Shown piece by piece: positions 6,928 to 11,345 of a DNA stretch of 11,345 nucleotides (position 1 is its first letter; every line of letters begins with the position of its first letter). The stretch is from DATDRM01 sp035291705 (GTDB taxonomy: Bacteria > Chloroflexota > Anaerolineae > Anaerolineales > UBA4823), in assembly GCA_035291705.1 (NCBI GenBank), contig DATDRM010000018.1, positions 1-11,345 on the forward strand. Reading direction: 5' to 3'. Below the pieces are notes generated by a model. It saw only the letters and a program-made list of their open reading frames with translations, was not told where the DNA came from and ran no database searches. The position numbers and the translations under genes are program-made.

Positions 6928-7815
6928 TCAATATTGCGCCTGCGGAAAGGTCTCGACCCTGGCGTGCCGGCCGATTTGCTTGACCATGCGCAACCCGTCC
7001 CAACGGGCGCCAATAGCTTCGAGAATACCATCCTGGATCGCCCAAGCCCGGCCGCGCACTGTACGCCACTGCTCTGGCTGGCGGAAGGGTGTGCTGCCGT
7101 CGAGGGCGCCGTGTAATCGTCCACCAGGCTGGAACTCGGCATGGATGTCGTCCATCAGCTTGTGGCCGCGCACGTAGGCGAAGCCGCGCTGTTCGAATAC
7201 CCAGGCAGAAGCATAAGTGAGCGGTTCGAGAAAGTAGGCGCGATGACCCAGGATCGCCAGGAATGTCTCCAAGTGTTCGAATACCAGACGAGAAGCGTGC
7301 AGGCTGGCGCGCGTCTGAGCAGGCGCCAATCCAGCCTGCATGGCGCTTTCTTCCTCGCCTTGGTTGCGGCGCGCCGTCCCGAATAAGGTGGGCTGACCTT
7401 GCTCGTCCTGGTCAGTGCAGAACCGAGGACTCTCTGGATCGTTGATCACGAGCAGGTTGAGGTCGATCCCATTCATTGCGTTATCAGCCAGTTCGAGAAA
7501 GAGAATGTCCTCGGGATCGTCGGACGCCATGCGCGCTGCGATGCTTATCGAGTTTTTTTCAGGTAGGGCTTTCAACCGGATGTGCTGGTCTCCATCCGGT
7601 CCTTTCCAGGTGATCGGATCGATCCCGAATTGCACCAAAAGGCTCGCGGGGAGGAGGGGGCGGTAGATCCTGCGCTTCGCGTTTTCCGGCAGGGAGTTAA
7701 TCTGCCGTAGGGTGATCGGGATGGCGGCATCCCGGCTAAGCTGCTCGGCCGAAATTGACGGCGAATCAGGAACGATCTTAACCAGTTGTTGCTTAACGCG
7801 TAACGATCGAAACAT
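6928..7815 (-). CDS. Unrecognised 295-aa protein heading the partner-switching operon
   Basis: I do not recognise a family. The protein is soluble, with no signal peptide or membrane helix. Three regions can be described. Residues 1-45 are polar. Residues 46-130 alternate strand-like hydrophobics with charged turns (RIYRPLLPASLLVQFGIDP, then DILFLELADN). Residues 155-295 are rich in aromatic and charged residues (LETFLAILGHRAYFLEPLTY, AYVRGHKLMDDIHAEF). Only one cysteine is obvious and no catalytic signature is seen. ATG 7815 has no clear Shine-Dalgarno. The gene is the first of the minus-strand array and ends 10 bases before the likely kinase start, so it is almost certainly co-transcribed and may set the input to, or be the output of, the kinase-antagonist pair. 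It is a real gene by length, compact codon structure and operon position. Confidence 0.75.
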   Translation of the reverse strand: MFRSLRVKQQLVKIVPDSPSISAEQLSRDAAIPITLRQINSLPENAKRRIYRPLLPASLLVQFGIDPITWKGPDGDQHIRLKALPEKNSISIAARMASDDPEDILFLELADNAMNGIDLNLLVINDPESPRFCTDQDEQGQPTLFGTARRNQGEEESAMQAGLAPAQTRASLHASRLVFEHLETFLAILGHRAYFLEPLTYASAWVFEQRGFAYVRGHKLMDDIHAEFQPGGRLHGALDGSTPFRQPEQWRTVRGRAWAIQDGILEAIGARWDGLRMVKQIGRHARVETFPQAQY

Positions 7816-7913
7816 GTGAAATCAAACCGAGGTAGAAATCCGTCGATTACCCCTCTAAGTTCCCGTGGTGTTGATTTGGATCTGGCTGAGCGGTAAGGTT
7901 GAGATTATTGCCG

Positions 7914-7940
7914 ATTATAACACCAAATTAGGACATTATA
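7914..7940 (-). promoter_or_regulatory. Candidate -10 boxes for the leftward operon
   Basis: On the minus strand two perfect TATAAT hexamers occur (7940-7935 and 7919-7914) within an AT-rich stretch, about 100-125 bases before the first leftward gene. Neither has a clear -35 box at 16-18 bases, so activation by a regulator or use of an alternative sigma factor is possible. The motif match is direct; promoter activity is inferred. Confidence 0.4.
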
Positions 7941-8014
7941 GGTATTTTTGGTAAGAAAATTGACGAAATATGGATATTTTGGCGAGAACATGATCGATTC
8001 CTGATCTTTGTCAC

Positions 8015-8048
8015 TTGCATTTCAATCGATTTCTCTATACTCTATAGA
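8015..8048 (+). promoter_or_regulatory. Candidate promoter with operator-like inverted repeat
   Basis: TTGCAT (8015-8020) and TATACT (8036-8041) are separated by 15 bases, slightly short for a housekeeping promoter. The -10 box is embedded in a perfect inverted repeat, TCTATA-CTC-TATAGA (8034-8048), a possible repressor site. The radical SAM start codon lies 45 bases further on. Confidence 0.4.
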
Positions 8049-8092
8049 CGCATCTCGACTCTCTATTCTCGGCTCGAGCAAGGATTGTAGTT

Positions 8093-8995
8093 ATGAACCT
8101 CACTGGCCTTCACTTTCTCTTAAGCTATCAATGTAACTTCGAATGCGACCACTGCTTCGTTTGGGGCAGCCCGTGGCAGACCGGGACCATGACCCTGCGC
8201 GACATCCGCCACGCCCTCCAGCAGGCGAAGGACCTGGATTCTATCGAATGGATCTACTTCGAAGGGGGAGAGCCTTTTCTCTATCACGCCATCTTGCTCA
8301 AAAGCGTGCAGGAGGCAGCCAATCTCGGTTTCCGCGTCGGGATCGTTTCGAACGCCTATTGGGCGACTGAAGTGGAAGACGCCCTGGAATGGCTGCATCC
8401 TTTTGCCGGTCTGGTCGAGGATCTCTCGGTCAGCAGCGATTTATTTCACTACGCTGAATCGCTCAGCCAGCAGGTAAAAAATGCCTGCCAGGCTGCTGAA
8501 AGCCTGGGGATCCCCATCGGAACGATCAGTATCGCCCAACCCGAAGCCGCGGACGCCGCCCGGGTGACCGGACAGCTACCCAGCGACGAGTCAGGCGTCA
8601 TGTACCGCGGCCGGGCAGCCGAGAAGCTCGCCGCGCGCACCGCCTGGAAACCCTGGACTACATTCAATGAGTGTCCCTACGAAGACCTGCGCCAGCCGGG
8701 GCGGGTACACCTGGACCCCTTCGGGGAGCTGCACATCTGCCAGGGCATCTCGATCGGCAACCTGTTCCGGTCTTCCTTACGCGAGATATGCTTGGCATAC
8801 GACCCCGATGCGCACCCGGTCACCAGCCCATTGCTGGCAGGCGGCCCGGCCGAGCTGGTGCGCCGCTACGATTTGTCCCATGAAGAAGATTACGCCGATG
8901 CTTGCCATCTGTGCTATACTGCGCGTAAAGCCCTACGCCAGAGATTCCCTACCACCCTGTTGCCCGAACAGATGTACGGTGTCGTTGAAGAATGA
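8093..8995 (+). CDS. Radical SAM protein with C-terminal auxiliary-cluster cysteines
   Basis: This 300-aa enzyme would use a [4Fe-4S] cluster and S-adenosylmethionine to generate a radical. The CxxxCxxC motif is Cys14, Cys18 and Cys21, followed by the GGEP motif (58-61), both typical. The C-terminal part carries Cys194, Cys216, Cys233, Cys271 and Cys274; the sequence HLDPFGELHICQGISIGNL (206-224) resembles the SPASM/Twitch auxiliary-cluster region of peptide- and protein-modifying members. The substrate is not evident. AAGGA 8-9 bases before ATG 8093 supports the start. The gene is divergent from the signalling operon and is followed by a 41-codon frame overlapping its stop. It might modify a peptide or protein, but a housekeeping role is equally possible. 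The superfamily call is certain, the subfamily tentative. Confidence 0.9.
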   Translation: MNLTGLHFLLSYQCNFECDHCFVWGSPWQTGTMTLRDIRHALQQAKDLDSIEWIYFEGGEPFLYHAILLKSVQEAANLGFRVGIVSNAYWATEVEDALEWLHPFAGLVEDLSVSSDLFHYAESLSQQVKNACQAAESLGIPIGTISIAQPEAADAARVTGQLPSDESGVMYRGRAAEKLAARTAWKPWTTFNECPYEDLRQPGRVHLDPFGELHICQGISIGNLFRSSLREICLAYDPDAHPVTSPLLAGGPAELVRRYDLSHEEDYADACHLCYTARKALRQRFPTTLLPEQMYGVVEE

Positions 8996-9117
8996 TAGAA
9001 AGCCTGGATATCCTGGCTGCATACATACCGGATTTACGCCAGGGAGGCTGGCTGATCACTACGTTGGTTGCCCTGGCTTGTTTTGGCCTTTATGGACCAC
9101 ACAAAATGACCGTTTAA
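8992..9117 (+). CDS. Possible 41-aa small membrane peptide coupled to the radical SAM gene
   Basis: The ATG overlaps the radical SAM stop as ATGA, the classic arrangement for translational re-initiation. The 41-residue frame begins MIESLDILAAYIPDLRQGG and continues with a hydrophobic segment (about 20-34: W20, L21, I22, then LVALACFGLY) and a short polar end. It could be a small membrane protein. A Gly-Gly at 18-19 followed by a hydrophobic core also resembles a double-glycine leader peptide, which would be notable beside a SPASM-like radical SAM enzyme. There is no separate ribosome-binding site and no recognised homologue, so a chance open frame cannot be excluded. Confidence 0.35.
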   Translation: MIESLDILAAYIPDLRQGGWLITTLVALACFGLYGPHKMTV

Positions 9118-9123
9118 ATGAGT

Positions 9124-9150
9124 AATCAGTGAAATCTGAGCAATCCGTGT
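9124..9150 (+). repeat. Three tandem 9-base AATC repeats
   Basis: AATCAGTGA, AATCTGAGC and AATCCGTGT follow one another without a gap between the small frame and the EF-Tu-like gene. They are imperfect copies of AATCnGnGn and resemble an intergenic filler repeat rather than a regulatory site. A further AATC follows at 9154-9157. Function unknown. Confidence 0.5.
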
Positions 9151-9177
9151 CCCAATCAAAAAAGGAGGATTTCAACC

Positions 9178-9438
9178 ATGACTGGAACTCGTATTGGTGA
9201 AGTGACCCATTTTTACGACCGGATCGGCGTGGCGGTGATCATCCTCACAGGTGCGATTCGCCTGGGGGACCAGGTGCATTTCCTGGGCCGGTCGACCGAC
9301 TTCGAGCAAGAAGTCAAGTCAATTCAGATCGAGCACCAACCGATCTCGGAAGCTGGCTCAGGCCAGGAAATAGCGCTGAAAGTCGAGCGCCGCGTGCACC
9401 CGCACGACAAGCTGTTCAGGATCACGCGCGCAGAGTAA
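9178..9438 (+). CDS. Stand-alone EF-Tu domain II-like protein
   Basis: This 86-aa protein consists of a single beta-barrel like domain 2 of translation GTPases. Recognisable features are IGEVTHFYDRIGVAVIILTG (6-25), LGDQVHF (29-35), the strand VKSIQIEH (46-53), and EAGSGQEIALKV (58-69), which follow the order of EF-Tu domain II (SIQ, then the A-x-x-G turn, then a late gD). There is no GTPase domain. Similar small 'translation elongation factor-like' proteins exist in several bacteria and archaea, and a related barrel is found at the C-terminus of U32 peptidases. Their function is poorly known. AAGGAGG 9-10 bases before the ATG predicts strong translation. It is preceded by the AATC repeat and followed by a T-rich region. 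Confidence 0.85.
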   Translation: MTGTRIGEVTHFYDRIGVAVIILTGAIRLGDQVHFLGRSTDFEQEVKSIQIEHQPISEAGSGQEIALKVERRVHPHDKLFRITRAE

Positions 9439-9536
9439 GTATGGTTTTTTTTCAATCCAATCGTATGGCGTAACTGCCGAGGTTTTTACCCCGTCAGCCC
9501 TTTGAAGTTATCGCCTGATTAGGAAGGATGATTAAG

Positions 9537-9725
9537 ATGAACCCCTTACTTCCTCGCAATAGAGGTTATCTCCTGGCTGGGATTCTGGGCGCGATTGGGG
9601 GCAGCCTCATCACAGTGCTTGCTACCAAAGCTGTTCCAAAGATAATGTCTCAAATGATGTCAGAGATGATGAAGAGCATGATGGCTCAAATGGGAGCAGG
9701 CTGTACTGATCCTGCGGAGATGTGA
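9537..9725 (+). CDS. Small membrane protein with methionine-rich tail
   Basis: This 62-aa protein has a short basic N-terminus, one membrane helix (about 11-30, YLLAGILGAIGGSLITVLAT), and then a helix with eight methionines in sixteen residues (37-52). The end is GAGCTDPAEM, with one cysteine. The methionines recur every three or four residues, giving a Met-lined face that could bind soft metals such as Cu(I) or serve in oligomerisation. The start is set at ATG 9537 because AAGGA lies 8 bases upstream. The earlier in-frame ATG at 9528 would overlap that ribosome-binding site. It precedes the DinB-like gene by 22 bases, so the two probably share a transcript. I do not know a named family; metal binding is inference. 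Confidence 0.65.
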   Translation: MNPLLPRNRGYLLAGILGAIGGSLITVLATKAVPKIMSQMMSEMMKSMMAQMGAGCTDPAEM

Positions 9726-9747
9726 CGGCGAATGATGGGGAGCTTCG

Positions 9748-10218
9748 GTGAAGCTCGATAAATTTGAACACACTCTTACTTCCCTCAATCGCACCTTAGG
9801 CGACGCGACGGCGTTCTTCGCCCAGGTGGACGAAACCCTGAGCGACGGCCACCAGACTGCTCGCCAGTGCCTATCGCACTTGGTCTTCTGGCATCGCGAG
9901 TATGTGAACATTGCGCGTGACCTGGCCGCCAGCCGCCAGCCTGGGCTCAGGCACGGCACCTTTAAATCGCTGAACGCTCAGGCATCCCAGGAATTCCAGG
10001 ACGAATCCCTGCCAGAACTGGCTGGGTTACTGGATGAATTCCAACGCCAGCTTGACCCCTTGTTGCGTGCTTTGCCGGACATTGAAGCGCCTTTTTCACT
10101 GAAACAAGGAGGGCATCCCTGGCGAGTCGCCGATCTCGTGCCGCGCATCGAGACCCACGTCCGCAACCACGTAAACCGCATGAAACGCGCCAGGGTCGGG
10201 AGACGCTCCAAGGATTAA
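9748..10218 (+). CDS. DinB/DfsB-like four-helix bundle protein
   Basis: This 156-aa helical protein resembles the DinB superfamily (ClbS/DfsB type). Histidines likely to form the metal site are in CLSHLVFWHREYV (41-53, His44 and His49) and RIETHVRNHVNRM (133-145, His137 and His141). The pattern LSDGHQTARQ and LSHLVFWHREYV is characteristic. Family members act as thiol-dependent transferases, hydrolases or resistance proteins, but many have no known substrate. The start is GTG 9748, preceded by GGGGAG about 5 bases upstream; the nearby ATGs at 9732 and 9735 are out of frame. It likely shares a transcript with the small membrane protein upstream. Its 3' end overlaps an antisense VOC remnant. 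Family confidence is good, specific function unknown. Confidence 0.8.
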   Translation: MKLDKFEHTLTSLNRTLGDATAFFAQVDETLSDGHQTARQCLSHLVFWHREYVNIARDLAASRQPGLRHGTFKSLNAQASQEFQDESLPELAGLLDEFQRQLDPLLRALPDIEAPFSLKQGGHPWRVADLVPRIETHVRNHVNRMKRARVGRRSKD

Positions 10219-10330
10219 TGCCAACAAATTGTCCCTGCTCGTCAGGAAATTTGGCTGCGGTGCCATGACCCACCTCTGGCTGGTGTTTGAAAACCTCGAC
10301 GCCACTCCCCGGCGCAAACGATTCACGCTG
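10214..10330 (-). pseudogene. Fragment of a VOC (glyoxalase-fold) protein gene
   Basis: Minus-strand translation reads FAPGSGVEVFKHQPEVGHGT followed by AAKFPDEQGQFVGIN. This matches the last strands of VOC-superfamily proteins, which commonly end with a FxDPDGNxxxI-like motif. Upstream the frame is closed by a TAG at 10333-10331, and there is no start or N-terminal half in the window. The fragment therefore appears to be the 3' remnant of a decayed gene, and its end overlaps the stop of the DinB-like gene on the other strand. The similarity is judged by eye only. Confidence 0.4.
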
Positions 10331-10375
10331 CTAGCTGATCTGGAGTAAAGGCTAAGATTCTTTATTCACTGGAAT

Positions 10376-10414
10376 CCAGGGTCGCCTGGCACTGGCAGCT
10401 TACAGATTTGTAAG
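10376..10414 (+). promoter_or_regulatory. Inverted repeats upstream of the binding-protein promoter
   Basis: Two short perfect palindromes lie here: CCAGG-GTCG-CCTGG (10376-10389) and CTTACA-GATT-TGTAAG (10399-10414). The second has the form of a dimeric regulator operator and lies about 25 bases before the proposed -35 box. Neither is followed by a T-tract, so they are not terminators. Confidence 0.35.
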
Positions 10415-10439
10415 TTCCCTCGCGGGTGACTTTTGTTAC

Positions 10440-10488
10440 TTGATTTTCACTTCGTTTTTTTGTATTCTTGATATGCGAGTCTCTCGCA
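10440..10488 (+). promoter_or_regulatory. Candidate promoter and start-site hairpin
   Basis: TTGATT (10440-10445) and TATTCT (10463-10468) are spaced by 17 bases in a T-rich region. A perfect small hairpin, TGCGAG-TCT-CTCGCA (10474-10488), would lie at the 5' end of the transcript. The transcript would then run about 240 bases before the binding-protein gene. Confidence 0.4.
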
Positions 10489-10718
10489 CAGAGGGGAAAC
10501 CTGCAAGATGTCTATCACCATAGTCCCCGTTGGTTTCTCGTTCTCCCGCAACTCGCAAGGTCAGCTGTTTTATTTACAGCTTGGTGATTTCATCATCGCC
10601 GTCGTTTCATGGAATTTTCGTCCACTTCAAATTAGGGAAAGGAGGGTATTCAAAAGCACCTGTGAGAGCAATCTTGTAAGGCATGTGTAAAGCAAAACGC
10701 AGTCTGAAGGAGTTTGAA
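10489..10718 (+). other. Long leader region of the binding-protein gene
   Basis: About 230 bases separate the putative promoter from ATG 10719. A 60-codon open frame (10508-10690), preceded by GAGGGG 11 bases upstream, starts MSITIVPVGFSF. It has no recognisable domain and its codon use is unlike the neighbouring genes, so I do not call it a gene; it could be a leader peptide. No known riboswitch fold was recognised by eye. Confidence 0.3.
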
Positions 10719-11345
10719 ATGAAAGACATTATATTCGCTGAATCTAAGCCAGGGCGAAAAATCCTCCGCCTGGGTGGATCCGCGATTCTGGCGGGGCTGT
10801 TGCTGTTGGTCTCCGGGTGGGCACCCCCGGGCAGAGCGCCCGCATTGGCCTCGCCGCCTGATGGTATTGCTGCCAGTCTACCCGGCAAAGCTCCATCTCA
10901 AACGATCAAGATCGGCGTGGCGGCTGCCCTTACCGGCGAAGTAGAATGGATGGGGTGGCCGGAGGCCAATTCCGCACAGCTGGCTGTCGACCAGGTCAAC
11001 GCCGCCGGCGGGGTGGACATCGGCGGGACGCTCTACACCCTGGAACTGGTGGCCGAGGATGACGGCTGCAACCCGGCCATGGGCGAAGCGGCCGCTAATA
11101 ACCTGGTGGCTGCGGGGGTCGCAGCGGTCATCGGCCATACCTGCAGCGGGGAGAGCGTCCCCGCCTCGGCGATTTACTTTAACGCCGGAATACCGATGGT
11201 AACGCCCTCCTCCACCGGCCCACAGGTGACCGAGCAGGGCTTTAACACCACCTTTCGCGTCACCTCCCGCGACGATTCACCGCCCATCATGCTCGCCAAG
11301 CTATTCCGCAACCAGTTGGGGGTGGAGAAAGCTGCCATCGTGGAG
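10719..11345 (+). CDS. LivK-type amino-acid ABC transporter binding protein (5' part)
   Basis: The visible 209 residues are the N-terminal part of a periplasmic binding protein family 6 (branched-chain amino acid, amide or urea type). A basic start and hydrophobic core (15-32) form a signal peptide, with a likely cut after ALA at 42-44. There is no lipobox cysteine near the cleavage site. The mature start IKIGVAAALTGEVEWMG (63-79) is the classic first strand and substrate loop. QLAVDQVNAAGGVDI and VIGHTCSGESVPAS (the latter part of the ligand pocket) follow. ATG 10719 is supported by GAAGGAG 6 bases upstream. The frame is open to the window edge, so about half the usual 370-430 residues is missing. 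Permease and ATPase genes would be expected downstream. Confidence 0.93.
   Translation, partial: MKDIIFAESKPGRKILRLGGSAILAGLLLLVSGWAPPGRAPALASPPDGIAASLPGKAPSQTIKIGVAAALTGEVEWMGWPEANSAQLAVDQVNAAGGVDIGGTLYTLELVAEDDGCNPAMGEAAANNLVAAGVAAVIGHTCSGESVPASAIYFNAGIPMVTPSSTGPQVTEQGFNTTFRVTSRDDSPPIMLAKLFRNQLGVEKAAIVE

Noticed and set aside
7941..7982. Direct repeat GGTATTTTTGG / GGATATTTTGG as regulator sites
   Set aside because: Only 8 of 11 positions match in an AT-rich stretch, so chance is likely.
9440..9460. Terminator after the EF-Tu-like gene (run of T residues)
   Set aside because: There is a T-run at 9443-9450 but no convincing stem immediately before it.
10376..10389. CCAGG-GTCG-CCTGG as terminator of the DinB-like gene
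   Set aside because: The stem is only 5 bp and no T-tract follows.
10508..10690. 60-codon open frame as a protein-coding gene
   Set aside because: No domain, weak ribosome-binding site spacing, codon use unlike neighbours. Kept only as part of the leader.

Overview
The window looks like a chromosomal segment from an environmental bacterium, most likely a member of Chloroflexota (Anaerolineae-like). This placement is an inference. It rests on the mixed GC content, a CSLREA-type surface-protein remnant, a free-standing EF-Tu domain II protein, a RsbW/STAS/SpoIIE signalling set and a branched-chain amino-acid binding protein. There are no rRNA, tRNA, CRISPR or phage genes.

Left part (1-7815), all genes on the minus strand. 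Eight consecutive reading frames run leftwards with short gaps of about 8 to 61 bases, so they are probably one or two transcription units starting in the AT-rich gap near 7816-7990. In transcription order they are: an unrecognised 295-aa protein; an RsbW-like HATPase anti-sigma kinase; a STAS anti-sigma antagonist; a SpoIIE/PP2C phosphatase; a CSLREA-type secreted-protein remnant interrupted by two in-frame UGA codons; a 983-aa amino-acid-permease-like protein; a cyclic-nucleotide-binding protein without a DNA-binding domain; and a MinD/ParA-like ATPase. The first part is a complete partner-switching module (kinase, antagonist, phosphatase), but no sigma factor lies in the window. The second part looks like a membrane sensor or transporter with a soluble cNMP-binding partner and a P-loop switch ATPase. 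The permease is the most unusual protein here. A cytosolic block of about 235 residues, including a predicted winged helix, is inserted between its 8th and 9th membrane helices, and it has extra soluble domains at both ends. Beyond the last gene (29-120) lies a MITE-like element with terminal inverted repeats, a 19-bp internal hairpin and a 6-bp flanking duplication.

Middle (7816-9725), plus strand. The divergent intergenic region holds candidate promoters for both directions. It is followed by a radical SAM protein with extra C-terminal cysteines. A possible 41-aa membrane peptide starts in an ATGA overlap with the radical SAM stop. Next come a three-unit AATC repeat, a stand-alone EF-Tu domain II protein with a perfect Shine-Dalgarno, and a small membrane protein with a methionine-rich tail.

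Right part (9748-11345), plus strand. It contains a DinB/DfsB-like four-helix protein, an antisense remnant of a VOC (glyoxalase-fold) gene, and a roughly 500-base gap with a plausible promoter, inverted repeats and a long leader. The last gene is the 5' part of a LivK-type periplasmic binding protein cut by the window end.
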